Positions 46,406 to 59,310 of a stretch of DNA of 64,000 bases are shown here, piece by piece. Positions within the stretch are counted from its first letter, which is position 1, and each line of letters begins with the position of its first letter. The position numbers and the translations under genes are program-made. This stretch comes from Tanypteryx hageni (Eukaryota; Arthropoda; Insecta; Odonata; Petaluridae). The notes below the pieces were generated by a model. That model did no database searches. It worked only from the letters and a program-made list of their open reading frames with translations, and was not told the DNA's origin. Where the stretch lies: NCBI GenBank assembly GCA_028673005.1, contig CM054116.1, positions 38,666,577 to 38,730,576 on the forward strand, given 5' to 3'.

Positions 46406-47116
46406 CAGTGGCGGCTCGTAGCTAAGATTAGTGGGTATGCTGCTCCAGAAAATTTTTAGCCTTTGTTTTAAAATTGTGTAAAAGGAAAAAACATGTATAA
46501 AAGGAAAATTTATTCAGGAACTTGATAAAATCTTAACAAAAAAAACCAAACATTTTTTACTTACTTTAACTTAAATTGTTACAGTTCAAGCTTGATATAT
46601 TTATTTAAAAATGAAATCCATAAAAGAACCGAAAAAAAATGAATCAAATAGAATAGCTGGAAGCAGAATAATAATCTAATTCTACACTCTTCTACACTTT
46701 ATCACATTCAAGAATATGGTACACGGTTTTTAATCACAACACACCCTGAGTAAAAAAAAACTTCCTTCCACCATCACGCCAGAGCCGGCACTGCGAGAGC
46801 AACAGTGCTCTCTCTACCTGGCAGTCCCGCCTTCCTCCCCACCCCCCCTCCTATGTGCGCATGCGCACAACAGTCAAACACCACGTCGCTGGCACTGTGA
46901 AGCGCCCAGTTCCATACAAAGATTTTTGTATCTTTTTCATAAACTGGGGGATGGCTACTGAAGTACTGACATTAAGCTTAAGGAATATATATTGTGCTAC
47001 AAAAATAAAGAAAGAATCAAAGAAAAAAGGACTCATTATATTAAATGTTATCGATAATATCAAGTGGAAATAGGGGGTGCTGCAGTTCCGCAGTGCCTAT
47101 ACACGAGCCGCCACTG
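46406..47116. mobile_element. hAT-type MITE (711 bp), 8-bp target duplication
   Basis: Ends CAGTGGCGGCTCGTA and ACGAGCCGCCACTG are inverted, flanked by TAACCTTT (46398-46405) and TAGCCTTT (47117-47124). It is non-coding. The interior has a GC-rich section around 46780-46870 with a 16-bp perfect palindrome TGTGCGCATGCGCACA (46854-46869). Confidence 0.8.
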
Positions 47117-47124
47117 TAGCCTTT

Positions 47125-47640
47125 TATTATTTTTAGGTTAACTAAATTTTTAGTTTAGTGCTAATTTTCGAATATATTATAAATGGTTTTATTTTTACAA
47201 TGTAGGGATTTGTTATTAAAAATTAATTAGCGTATGAGCTTATTATTTTAATCTATATATTCAATTTTATATTTATGTTATCCATTGCTAAATTAACCAT
47301 ATATCGAATTTTTACTTTATTTTTACTTTGCATCGAAACCAATGGTCATTTTCTATTGGTGTTTTTTTCTTAAATCATGAAATTCTCTATCTATATGTAA
47401 CAAATATTAGAGCGGTTTACTCTGTTTTCTTCATACTTGTTCTTTTTCTAATTCTGTGTGAATTCCTTTGTTACCATAAATGAGAACTTGAAAAGAAACT
47501 TAGTTCAAGTCTTCAATTCAGATCACAATGATGTTAGCTTGTTAAACCATTACAGCGAAAATCATTATTTTCTTATTGTTAGTTGGGAAATGCTTGACTG
47601 GAAATAGAGGAAAACGTCCTTTACAAGTGATCATTTGTTT
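47125..47640. other. AT-rich intergenic stretch
   Basis: No feature recognised. Confidence 0.45.
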
Positions 47641-47758
47641 AATAATAATAATTTATTAGGCCATTAACCGGATACAATCTGAAATAGGCATCGTCACTAC
47701 AAAACACAATATACAAAATGCACAAGAATAAGGAAATAAAGAACACAGGCGAACATAA

Positions 47759-49445
47759 TTAATTTAAAAGCAGACACGTTGAAAACATAATGTCAATATA
47801 GTCCTCATTATATTCATCTATGGAATAGTAAGCTTTCTCTATTAACCATTTATAGAGAACAGATTTAAACCAGCTCAGGCTGACAGTTCTCTCCCTGTTG
47901 GGAAGTCTGTTGAATAACTGGAGCATGATCACATTGGAACTACATAATGGCTTAGTCAGTCTCACTCGTGGAAGATCCAGTTTGGTACCAAATCTAGTAC
48001 TATGGGTATGCACATCAGACCTTACTATAAAGTTACCAATATTTTGTTTTGCATGTAGGAGATTGGCATAAATAATATAACAGCCATATAGAGTCATGAT
48101 ACCTTTACGAAGAAATAGAGGCCTACAGTGCTCCCTATAGGATGCACCATTTAGCAATCATACAGCTTTCTTTTGAAGCAGAAAGACTATTTACAGCTGT
48201 GGCATTGCCCCATAAACAAATACCATAGTTAATGTGACAATGAAAAAATGCAAAGTACACACATCTAATATAGGATCCAGATACACATGATTTCAGCTTT
48301 CTTATCATAAAGAGCACTCGAGACAGTTTCATTGTAATTGATATGTTCATCCCAAGATAATTTTGGGTCAAGTACGAAACCTAATAGTTTCACAGGATCA
48401 TTAGGAATGGGGATATTAGGGATATGCCTTAGAGAGAATATTATATTTTGCGTCTTGTCAACATTTATAAAGAGTTCATTAGCATCAAACCAAGACTTGG
48501 CAGCTGTCAGGGTTGAAGATGATATAGATATAGCAGCATCAAGGTGAGAAACACTTAACAAATGTGGTATCACCTGTGAAGAGTACAGACTTTCCAGAGA
48601 CATTGGATTCATTGATCATTATGATAAAGAAAAGGGGCTCAAGAACGGAGCCTTGAGGAACCCCATACTGAATCATGGAAATTTCAGATTGCTGGCCATT
48701 GACATATACTAGTTGATGTTGGTCCAAGAGGTAGGAATCGATGATTTTGAGTGAATTACCTCTAATCCCATAATAATGTAGTAGCAGTATATCATGAGAT
48801 ACACAGTCAAATGCTTTGGAAAGATCACAAAGAGTCACACTGGCGTATTCCTTGTTTTCAAAAACAGAATGATTGTCACAAGAGATTCAACAGCACTAGT
48901 CGTTGACTTTCCAACTCTGAATGCATAGTGGGCAGGAGAAAATAGGTCCAAGGATTCAAAGTGGTGATAAATTTGTTTGAACATAACAATTTCAAGCGCC
49001 TTGGCTATTGAGGGTAAGACTGATATTGGCCTGTAACTTCCTGGGTCATTTCGTGAACCCTTTATGAAGATTGGAATAATTTAGGCTAATTTTAGAGGCT
49101 CAGGAAAGAAGCCATCACTCAGTGATTGGTTAATAATTGAGGTTAGTGGTTCAGCAATTACATCAATTATTTACTTTAGAAAACAATTTGATAAACCATA
49201 GATATCTCTACTATAGAAGTTATTTATGTTCATTACAATGTTGAGAACATCATTAGAAGACACAGGAGTCCATTGAAAATTTAAATAGTGGATGTTGTAA
49301 TTGGAAAGATATTCAGCTGCTGAGGTGTGAGTACTAGGAATCTTAGTTCTAATTAGTTCAATTTATTTAATAAAAAAGCTGTTAAACTAGTCAGGGGATA
49401 TTGGTATATTCACCACAGGCCTATCCATTCCACTCTCCTCTTTTA
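47759..49445 (-). pseudogene. LINE reverse transcriptase and C-terminal region, frameshifted
   Basis: Going down the minus strand: NDPGSYRPISVLPSIAKALE (about 49050-48990), then LCDLSKAFDCVSHDILLLHY (the first catalytic aspartate region) and YGVPQGSVLEPLFF (48838-48539). The catalytic loop, usually YADDT, reads FTGDTT here, so the metal-binding Asp pair is damaged. Then follow the thumb (VKLLGFVLDPKLSWDEHI), YIRCVYFAFFHCHINYGICL and the last domain with YREHCRPLF and LFNRLPNRER, ending at 47759. At least four frame changes and several stops separate these blocks. Confidence 0.88.
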
Positions 49446-50547
49446 TTATTTTCCAAGCAGCTTTGCACCTGTTGTTTGAATTATTAATGAAGGCCTCCAT
49501 AGTCCTTCTCTTTGCTTGGTCGAATTCTTTTTGTAGGATTTGTTGAAATTTAAATAAAGATTTCTATCCAAGTCACTGTTTGTACATTTAGACACAGAAT
49601 GCAAGGACACTAGCTTATTTATCATTTGAAATAGCTCAGGAGTAAACCAATTTGCTGCGGGCTTATTTTTCCTTGTACTAGGTCTGCTAATCCTAATTGG
49701 AAAACAGGATTCAAAAAGTTGAAGAAGAGCGCAAAAGAAATGGTTAAATTTATACTTAATATGATTAGATGTCACAATATTATCCCATTTAATTTTACTT
49801 AGAAGATGCCTAAAGATACCATGAGCAGTGATAGGTCTAGTAGAGATGGCTTTATTGATCTTTGTATTTGACAAAGGACATTCATTAATAAGTCTTATCC
49901 TCACAGCAGAGTGATCAGATATTGAGGGATCAAATACACTTGTCACATAGGACCACTTATTAAAATTTGTAATTATGTTATCTAGACATGCTAGTAGCCT
50001 CGTTGGTTGAAAGTTGGTGCAATATAGATTAAAGGAGCTTAATAAAACCTTAAAATAGATAGTTTCAATATTCTTGTGTCTCATATCAAGATTTAAATCT
50101 GAGCATATAACAACCTTGGTATTAAAGTGAACTAGGTATTTCAACAACTCCATCAAATAAAAAAATACTAATGTCACCATTAGGCGAACGGTAGGCTGAA
50201 ATTACAATTAAGGATAAATTCAATAATAGAATAGCACATACCTCACAATGAATATCAGCACAAAACCTATTCACATCGACTAATTTATATCTAGTACCTT
50301 TGGTTACATAGATCAAAACACCTCCATTTTTGGCTGTTGTTCTACAATAGAAGGATGCCAAATCACAATTATTTAACGAACACATTAGAATCTCATCCTT
50401 ATTCAACCAATGCTCACAAAAGCACATTACCTGAAAGTATTCAATTTGCAAGAACATTTCAATCTCGGATACCTTATTTCGCATGCATTGAAGGTTAAAA
50501 TGGCATATAGAAATATTATTGACAATGTGACAATCAGTCGATTTCAT
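49446..50547 (-). pseudogene. LINE apurinic-type endonuclease domain, frameshifted
   Basis: Two overlapping minus-strand frames (50547-50122 and 50180-49446) make one EEP-fold endonuclease: ICHFNLQCMRNKVSEIEMFL, CFCEHWLNKDEI (the Glu motif), YVTKGTRYKLVDV, VISAYRSPNGD, then ICSDLNLD and SDHSAVRIRL (the terminal SDH motif). The enzyme would nick target DNA. A frameshift lies at about 50122-50180 and another near 49560. Confidence 0.88.
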
Positions 50548-50754
50548 ATCAGAAGTTACTTCACAGTTACCAGAATCTGTTGGTCATGACTTCTTCCTCA
50601 TCGATATCCCTGATTTGGAGCGGGTATTGACTCTTTCTGCATTTACTACCATAGTGGTTTGATCAGTTAATGGTGGGGTTTCAACAATCACTCTCTTCCC
50701 AAAATAAAACTTATTGAGTGTAACATTACAAGGCCAATTTGAAGGGTCCATAAG

Positions 50755-51470
50755 TTAAGTTTGGTTTACTGAATTGGAAGACACACTAAAGGATGAATAG
50801 TCTCCCTTAGCATTCAACTTCATCACTTCTGCATCACAACCAATATTACTATTAATAAAGTTGAAAACTTCTTTCTCAGAGGTACTTTTTTCAAGCCTCC
50901 AGACATTGAGATGTATCTTTTGTGTAGCACTACACAATGGCGACGCAGATGAGGAATTGGCACCAGTTCCAATGATTACTTCACGTTTGCAATTGCGCTT
51001 GTTAACTACTAACTTAAAAGGTACATCGTTATCACTAAGCACATGGGGCGAAGAAACACAAGATACACTATTGTTATCTGGGGTAACTGAAACTGGAAAC
51101 TTCTCTTTACCGGAGACAACAGCTTCACTGTACAACTCACTATAGTGGTGAGGCCGATCACTCGGCTTCGTGGTCGGCGGTTCACGGTCGGGCTTTCTCA
51201 GAGACTTCGTCGAGGCAGATTCACAGATGTTTACATCAACATTTGTATCCAAAGGAGATTCGGAAACATCCACAGTATTCAAATTTGTCTTTTCAGTAAG
51301 CAGTTTCTTGACTTGAGTCAGTAATTCTGAAACTTTCGTAACGACCAATGCTTTCTCGAGTACACAACTTACACAGGACCAAAAAATCGAAGGCGAACTA
51401 TTAATTACATTTAATGATATCTCATCCAAGGCTACACATTTAACGTGAAATACTTTTGAACAAAAACAGT
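50755..51470 (-). pseudogene. LINE ORF1 protein with partial PHD-like finger
   Basis: The minus-strand frame runs upstream of its first possible start into YCFCSKVFHVKCVALDE, then FWSCVSCVLEKALVV. The spacing C-x2-C, FHVKC, W-x-C-x2-C is the second half of a PHD-type zinc finger, as found at the start of ORF1 in some LINE clades. After a polar middle (REPPTTKPSDRPHH) comes an RNA-binding-like end (IHLNVWRLEKSTSEKEVFNF). No ATG precedes the finger, consistent with 5' truncation. The stop at 50755 is followed by further coding-like text in the same style. Confidence 0.7.
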
Positions 51471-51480
51471 AAAAAAACGA

Positions 51481-53299
51481 ATTTATCAGCGCTGTGGAAC
51501 TCGTTCAGGCAGGAGTCACAATTTCGCTCGTTCTGACTAGACACCTCTGCATAAAGTTATGTCTGTAATTAGCAACGCTTTTCATTATAAATAACCTCCT
51601 ATTAATTACTTTTCTGGAATTAAATTTTGCCTTTTGAAGCGATAATATTACGTTGTTATTTTTCGATTTTTACGCGTTGTCAGCTATCAGTTGGTCGTCA
51701 AGTGACGTGTGTAAGCTTGAGATAGAGAAACAGTATGGAATGTATGGAACTTTAATTTGGACTCTTTCAAAAGCTTTTGTTTAATCGCTATATGTTGATG
51801 TTATAACTGAGTTCGAAATTAAGATGCGGAATTTTTGTTCCAACTCTCATTTTAGATTACCATCCTTGAGGCGCGAATAATTAACTTTATTCATTGTAAG
51901 TTACACATTATCCATGTATTTTTTTTCGAAGTTTGTGTTATTGGAACATATTTAATCGAACGGTGATTATGCTTGCACAGTCACCTAACTATTATCCGCT
52001 CTGTGACGAAATGACGAAAAAGATGGAGAATTTTTTTAGTTCGAATAGATTTTAAGCGTCGAATTTGGAGGATATCGTATCATTGCATCCGACTATCTTT
52101 CCGTTGTTCCAGATGGATCAGCGGCAAATTAAAATATTTAATAAAGTCGGATATTTCCATATCGTGAATTAGTTAAAAATTTAACGGAATATCTTTTTTA
52201 ACCCTAGACGATATATTCTCAAAACGTAGGTGAAAATTTTATGAAATTTATATTCAGCGATGAACTATGCATATTAGAGAAATCGATTTATTCATTATTT
52301 CAGTAGCCATTAACGCACGCAGGGATTTATCAATAGAGATGCCCAATATGTATAAAGTTTGACATGAAAAAGCCTATGCATTGTCTTGTCAATTATCCTA
52401 GTTGGTGGAATAAATAAAGAAAAAAATCGTAAGCTGATGAACACATCTTACAAATCTTATTTATTTGATCTCTAAAAATTCTTGTTTTTTAGTACATTTT
52501 CATAAAACAACGTGCTTTTGGGCTCACTGGGTCTCGCCATCTGTGGGCAATTTAAGAATACGTGCATCCACCCCTTACTTTCGCAAGGGTATCTATTTCT
52601 TTTGCTGAAAGGGAGATCTGAACCCTTCTGGGTATTCAGCTGCGAATTCACTTGCTTCTGTCCGCCAAAATAGTATTACTTCTTCTCGGAGCCCTTATAA
52701 ACACAATACCCCAGAGAAGCAATATATTTTGTACATGGATCGCTGCCGTTTAGTTCTTTGTTCGATTTAACTATGTATTGAAAATCATGTGAAAAAGTCG
52801 CTTCTGCAGAAATAAATTCATACTTATTTCTGGGGACAGTTGATTTGCCGCTAGGTTCATTGGTATTCGAAATTTTATTGTGCTTAATGTTGGTGACGTT
52901 CGAATGAGTTTATCTATAGTTATAGCCAGCGGAGATAATTTCATTTCCTCCTCTTTCCGATGCTCGTTAAGTAGTTGCGACTCCTATCCCTCGAAGAGTC
53001 TTTTCGCGTTAAATTATACTTACTTAAATCCTGTGTTAAATACAACTTCTCAGAAACTTTATTTGCATCGTCCGGGTTTCGGAGCGTTTAAAAGATTCAG
53101 AGATCGGAAATGTTTCACGTGGGTGATCGCATGTTTCGGTGGTGCGTAAAAGGGCCTACATCTGAATTTACTTAGGAGTTTTATAACGTATATGCGAAAA
53201 GGCTTTTTGAAAACAAGTTAAACCTTCGAAAATTAATCGTAGATTATAAGCCACATTTTAAGAACATGGAGCTCTCTAAGCTAAGTTTCATAGGTTATT
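51481..53299. other. Intergenic DNA, no confident feature
   Basis: AT-rich at first, with somewhat higher CG content towards the right. Short frames only. Confidence 0.4.
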
Positions 53300-54800
53300 T
53301 TTGCCATTGCTTCATGGGATAAAATGTTCTTGCCGAATGAAGTTGTCCATCCTTATTCTGAATAATTGTTTCTTTTCCGCGAGGCTATCTCGTCCACGCT
53401 CGTAGATTTGATCCCGTGTCCGTCGCCGTAAAAGGGAGCAGGGACCGTAAAACAGCCGTGGAGTTCATAAAAGGCGATAAAATCATTCGCAATCCTCTTT
53501 TTTTTGTTTTTTGTTCGCGAGGACATTGGGAAGATGCGTTCGTGACCCGAAGTGCCCTGTCGAAGGTGTGGCGACCGGGTGTCGACGCGTAAACGAGCCG
53601 TTGCGAAGATTTGATCGCCGGGGAATGTCTTGACAGACGACGACAATGAGTTTTAGCGCAGAGATATTATTCCAGAGAGAGAGCCCCCCCCCCTGGAGGG
53701 GGAGCCGCACCGCGTTAAGCGGGGTAAACATGGTCGGTAGTCGTAGAGACAATTTGGACCAGTTTGTTCTGACCTACTTCTCTTCGGGATTTTTATCCTT
53801 CGCGATTTTTATCCTTCGCGAAGATCGTCAAGACTTGAGAGGAATCTTCGGTTCCGTGGGATGATCCGCGTTCTCTTTTCTCCTTCCTCGGATGCGTCCG
53901 TTTACTCACACGCACGTGCTGCACGCGGAAAATCGAGATGTCGCTCGCACGGGAAAGGGTCGCTTCTGGCGCCGCCCCCCTGTCGCGAATTTCACCCGCG
54001 GAAATATTATCCGAAATAAATAAAAGACTTTTACCGCCTCCCTTCTTTCCTCTCGGCGGAATTTTTTTTCGCTCGTTTCCCGTACGCGCGTCCTCCTTTG
54101 GAATTGATATCGCCGTCGGTGCGCGCGCCTCGCGCTGCGACCCTTTGTTTTTATTTTGCGTTTTTATGCATCCCTTCCTTCCTCCTCTACCTACGTGTCG
54201 GCGGATTATGCGTGTGATTGGTCCGTCCTCGCTCCGCTTTCCACGGTTTCAAGAGTGGTGACAATGCATGCTAATTCATTTAAAAGCGAAACCGCTAACC
54301 TTGACAATAGTTCTCGCCTGTCGCGAACATAACGATAGTCGTTCGCAGAAACTCGCGACCCATTGCCATCGTCCTATGTCATCCATCCGTCTCTTGCCCG
54401 TCCGGGATGGCGAAAATTCCTATTTCCTTTGTTTTGGTCTTCTTCCTCGTTCTCCAAACGGAATAATTTTGTCCCCATAGGAGGAAAGGCGTCTCCTGAG
54501 ACACCAATTATTTTTCGTCGAATTAATAAGGAAAACACCCCCTCGTTTACCAAGAGGTACATGTGTGTGACGTTGCAGTCGGCTGGCAGATGCATTAATG
54601 CTCTTCGTGCACCAAGGCCAGCACGTATTAGTGGTGAAGGACCTTATTGCGGGAGGGAAGAGCGTGGCCGTGGACCTTGACTGCCAGCTGTTTATCCTCG
54701 CTTCCCCGTCGCGTAGTGTTGTTACATTATGTTTCCTTCCTACGTGGTATAAAAGTTCCATTCTGATTTGTAACCCCTTCCCTTCTGCTCATTGAAATTC
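53300..54800. other. CpG-rich island of unknown role
   Basis: About 1.5 kb with clearly more G+C and many more CG dinucleotides than anything else in the window (for example CGTACGCGCGTCC at 54081 and GTGCGCGCGCCTCGCGC at 54119). It lacks inverted ends or a target duplication and its frames, up to 113 codons on both strands, overlap without resembling known proteins. Landmarks: doubled TTTTTATCCTTCGCGA at 53787-53820, a minus-strand donor-like GTGAGTAAAC near 53908-53899, and a plus-strand TATAAAAG at 54748-54755. It could be a promoter with first exon of a gene to either side, an old foreign insertion, or an unclassified element. Confidence 0.5.
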
Positions 54801-55451
54801 AATTTTCGAACCTCGATGGTTGTTACTTGCGTTCTTATAAAATTATTTATTGGTAATAAAATCAAGCGAGTATCATTCCTGTCCAACAAATTTCCCATGT
54901 GTTGAATTTTATCTCAATGTCACTCGCCAGTGATTTCATCGTAGCTAGCGAGTATTTAAAGTTGGAAATAGTTGTACATACTATACTTCAGAGAAATTTT
55001 TGCGTTGACGCCCAAGCAGCGGATTTTGGTGCTTGTGAGACCTAGGGAATATTAATTATTTTATTTGGGCCCTAATGGACTGTTACTAGTATATATACCT
55101 AGTTATCGCGAATTTTGATCATAATATTATCATACTAGCTTACTTTACCCCGGCTTCGCTCGGGGAAGTTTACGTTTTTATCCATAGAAAATTGTAACGG
55201 ATATTAATTAAATTAATTAAGAAGTCATTTGAAAACACTAATTATATTTTCTTATGTTTTTTAGAAAATCTTTTGATTGTGTAGAAACATTTTGCATCAA
55301 AATAAAAATGGCTCAGGCACATCTTCATGATCAGTTAAAACTATTTTCCGTTGGAACAACACATACCCTCCGCTGCTGTATTAATTTTTTTGGCTTTTCA
55401 AAACCTGCATATTTTCGTAAGACCTCCGGTATTAATCAATTGAAGATCAGG

Positions 55452-55454
<3 letters not shown>
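54801..55454. other. Intergenic DNA with repeat head
   Basis: At 55134-55167 the text ATACTAGCTTACTTTACC then CCCGGCTTCGCTCGGGG matches the head of the family at 62034 (ACTAGCTAATTATCCGGGC). No gene. Confidence 0.45.

Positions 55455-55503
<49 letters not shown>
55455..55503. repeat. (TA)n microsatellite
   Basis: Pure TA tract of about 48 bp. Confidence 0.95.
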
Positions 55504-55505
<2 letters not shown>

Positions 55506-58440
55506 CATTATTTCTGAATGAAATCCAGTTGGTTAATCAATTTCGTGCAGTGCGTATTTGTTGTTATTGATGGCGATTAAGAGAATTTTCATTAGTTTTA
55601 TTCAATCGAGAATTCCTATGTATTTCTCTATCTTTGGCGAGTCGCGATTCTCTTTGTTCAGTTGTCTCATTTATCATGATCAAGTTTTACTTTCACGGTT
55701 GTATCGCAGACGACGTTCTCTTGATTCTTCATCGATTCTCTCACAAAAATTCATCCTATCTTTTACGGCAACTGTCAGTAAGGAGCAAACATCATTATAG
55801 ATTAATTTAAAACTTTTCAGTAAAAAAGACGCACAAAAAAAAGAGGAATAACTATATACACGAACAAAATTATGAATAAAGAAACAAAAACAGAAAATGT
55901 TGTTATGTGATAAAATATCAGTCACCGTTTTTATTTCTCGGTGAAATCCAGTTGGATAATCTATTTCGTATCTCTCTTCTTATGTCAGGCGTTTCTTTGT
56001 CTGGAATATCAAATCCTTCTTCGAGGATGTCATAATAAATATTGTAAACAAAATATTGCAAATCGAATTTTGTTCGATTAATATAAAATTTTATTTCGAT
56101 TATGAACATAACATTAAATACGATTGGAAAATATATTAAAGTGATTTAAAATACAAAAGAAAAGATCCTAAATAAAAATTTTTCAACATAAAATGTATTG
56201 AATAAACATTATATGGGTAAAATATTCCAGTCCAACAATCAGATTCCCATAGCAACCTTTAATTCATTCATGATTTTATTCCATTACATTTGCGATAATA
56301 CAACATTTTCAAGCTGTCGGTAATAGGAAACGAAAATAGATGAAAAGAATAAGAACCTTTAATTCTTCTTGCATAAATCAGTCCAATTCCGTTTGGCGAA
56401 GGACGAAATTTATGTATTTTACTGTCAAATTGAAAATTGTGCTGCACACGACTTAGGGTTGAACTAAGGCCTATCCTTATGGGTTGTGGACAGACAAACT
56501 TTCCTCTTTATTTATAAGATTGCATGCGGATGTCTACTGTTTCTGTTTTTCTGGCCTTCCTTTCCAAAATTCTCATAGCGATATGATGTTTTGTGGTGGA
56601 AATCCTTTTTAACGGACTATATACACTAATGTCACATTTAGGATTATTTGGATTACAAGGCTCGTCGGTCTTGGATTTTATTTTATTTATCTTATACAAA
56701 ATTACTGGATATGCTTTATTAAAATGACGCGGTAAATTAGCGAGTTGGGTGGACGAATAATTCATTTTTTCATGAGCTCAAATCGGACCTTGTACCGTCC
56801 GTATTTGGCCATAAAAATGTTTTGGAAAATTTAAGATAATTTCTATAAACAATGGGTGGAGTTTACGTAAAAACAAATTGAGAGATGTTTCTTCCCATAT
56901 GATGGAACAAGGTATTACTCGCCTATTAGCACTCAATTCTTGGCATTTAATCGTTAAGAGGACAAATTTGTAATATAGAGCTTGTCGTGTATCATCATTT
57001 GCTATAGAAATTCCGTTTTAATCGGCCTTTGGAAATCCAGCATTAAATTGGTAGGCTTATCTTTTAGACATTAATCCGTTAGTTAATAATTGTGGCATTT
57101 TACTAGAATGGTTTATGACAACGTGCATTTCATGTGATTGTCTCAGAAAATTGTTCGTAAATAATCGTCACATAATTAATATTTAAATGTTTTTCTAAAT
57201 ATTTTTAGCTCCATTCGGACTCGTTACGTATTTTCTATTTGATCGAGAAGAAAACTCATTTTTTCTACATTCTTCTGGCTTCGATCTTTGTCAAAATTAA
57301 GGTTTGATATATCACTTCAGTTAATTTTAATTCTTCACCATTATTTGCTCGTTTTCAGCGTCTAATATTTTGTTAAGCTCTAGAAAAGATTTTTTTTCAT
57401 ATAAATACAAATTTGAACGGTAAGAAATTAAGCTCTGCTATGAAAGAAATTATTTTCGTGTTATATCGCAGATTTTCTGTTTATGTTACGCATCAGTTTT
57501 CGTCATTTTTAATGAAACGAAAAGTAAGTACACTTATTTATTGAAGTATAGGTGGAGAAATTTTAAAAATTAATATCTCACTGCAATTCGATCTTCATTC
57601 GCAAAATGCGGTTTGGTATGTAGTGACATTTATTTCCATTTTGTGAAAGTTCTCGCTTTGAATCTACAGAATGATAAAAGGGAAGTTTTTAGAAGAAAAT
57701 ATTTGACCAGTGATATCACTAATCACGATATTGTGGCTTCGCGCCGGGAAAGATTCAGAAATCAGTTTAAAAAATTATTTATGAAATGCAGCGTGTTCGT
57801 CTGAGGTCGTAGCATTTCGAATTAATTTTAATGGATAGATTTGGAAGTGTTCATAATCGTACATGTGGGTGTATTATTACTGCCGAAGAATTATTTACAC
57901 GCAAGTCAATCCTTACATCGAAGAAGGTGATATAGAGTTGTCTAGGTATGCATTTTCCGTCGATTCTAAATCTTTTATCGTGAATGGAAAATATACTACT
58001 TTCAAATGTCGTGCTCAGGTTATTGATCACAGTCTTTTCTGAGTTATTTGTCATACATAATTTTTCACGAGAACAATTGCGGTCATTAGTTCGATGTGTT
58101 ACCACAAGTGGAGATATCTAACACACTTTCACAGAGTATAACTAGTAGAAAATCAACTTTCTACCTTCATGGATGTGGTGTCTATTTCATAGCGATTCAG
58201 TACGTATTATTTTTCTCCGTCTCTTCAATTTATGCCCTTAATAACACTATATTTTCAAATACCGTCTGTTTCTTTTTATAAACTTTTCCTATAACTCTAC
58301 AGAATCTGTTTGTCTGTTTCAACACCTCTAGGTTTTTATACAGGAGTTACGTAAACGAGAAGCAGTGCATCATAGCTTTCGTTTGCATCTTAAAATTACT
58401 TAGAATAATCGTATGAATATGAGACTTGAATCAACAAAGC
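55504..58440. other. Unassigned region with scattered short frames and a direct repeat
   Basis: GAAATCCAGTTGGTTAATCA (55519) recurs as GAAATCCAGTTGGATAATC (55940), in the same orientation with similar surrounding text. Several 60-90 codon minus-strand frames (55680-55925, 55918-56109, 56508-56765, 57851-58105) are rich in Lys, Arg and Asn and may be fragments of one decayed mobile element, but I recognise none of them. CG dinucleotides are more frequent than in the AT-rich parts of the window. Confidence 0.35.
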
Positions 58441-58553
58441 CTAAAATAATCTGTGTATATATTTCTCTTACTCCGTCTGCAACAACTTCCACCACGCGCC
58501 ACCAGACCGCGCCACTGAAGCACCCATGCTGATATTGACTGACTGTAATGCTA

Positions 58554-59310
58554 TTTTAAACAAACTTTCCGAGTAGGTAGAAGATTGAAATTTGGTAGGA
58601 ATATTTGTCTCTTATAGTAAATACCATTTACGAAACAAAATTCCAAAAAAAGTCCCGGGTTCTACTCCAGTAGATAATTTCTATTTCCCATACGATGACA
58701 CGTAAAATTCGATTTTTGGACTTACAGGCTGTTACTCTTTTGCTAATTAAAATTAGAACACACCTCAGAAGTTATATTTGATTCACACTACAAAGTCTCG
58801 TTGTGTTCAACGGGTAATTCCGCTCGTAGCCTATATAAACAATCATATATGATTTTTCTTTTCAGTCAAATTTTCTAATTGACCCATCGTATTTTTCCAA
58901 AACCTTTAATTCATTCGTATCAAAATAAGTTGCCGACCGCTCATCTTTATTTTAATAGCTTTTTAAATGGGGATTGAATGACTTCATTATAATCCCGTTG
59001 ATTTCAACCAACGACCTATACATATGATTACTTTGTTATTTTAAAACACGGTGTATAATTATTATTTAGAAAAATATTAATTTTAAAGTAAAAGTAATCA
59101 TGAACGATCCCGAAAAGTAGCGCAGAATAAGTTATAGTACTTGAAGTGAAAAGAGTCGGAAAGTCTTCTGGATCGTAATAATATTCAGAACGTTTGAGTT
59201 AATTGCGTGAAAACCAAATACATGTTTGGCTATATGACACGAACAGGAACGGGAAAAACGTTTGAGTCAACTAAGTGAAAACGAGAAATAGCGTTCGGCT
59301 ACTGAAAAAT
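58554..59310. repeat. Unclassified interspersed repeat, copy 3 (diverged)
   Basis: AGATTGAAATTTGGTAGGAA with GTAGGTAGAAG parallels the head at 36356-36400, and CCAACGACCTATACATATGA parallels 36820-36840. Limits are approximate. Confidence 0.4.

Larger units (their letters stand above)
47641..51480 (-). mobile_element. Non-LTR retrotransposon (LINE, CR1/Jockey-like), nearly full length but dead
   Basis: A minus-strand element of about 3.8 kb with ORF1, endonuclease, reverse transcriptase, C-terminal region and 3' UTR in order. It ends in GGCCTAATAAATTATTATTA. Such elements copy themselves by target-primed reverse transcription. All frames are broken, and the 5' end seems truncated because the first half of the ORF1 zinc finger is missing. 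The clade is uncertain: the PHD-like ORF1 finger and the RT text fit the CR1/Jockey side. Confidence 0.9.

Noticed and set aside
46084..46425. 113-codon plus-strand frame
   Set aside because: No similarity recognised, AT-rich codons, and its end is inside a MITE.
53300..54800. Frames of 65-113 codons in the CpG-rich island as protein genes
   Set aside because: They overlap on both strands as expected for GC-rich DNA with fewer stops; no domain or signal was recognised.
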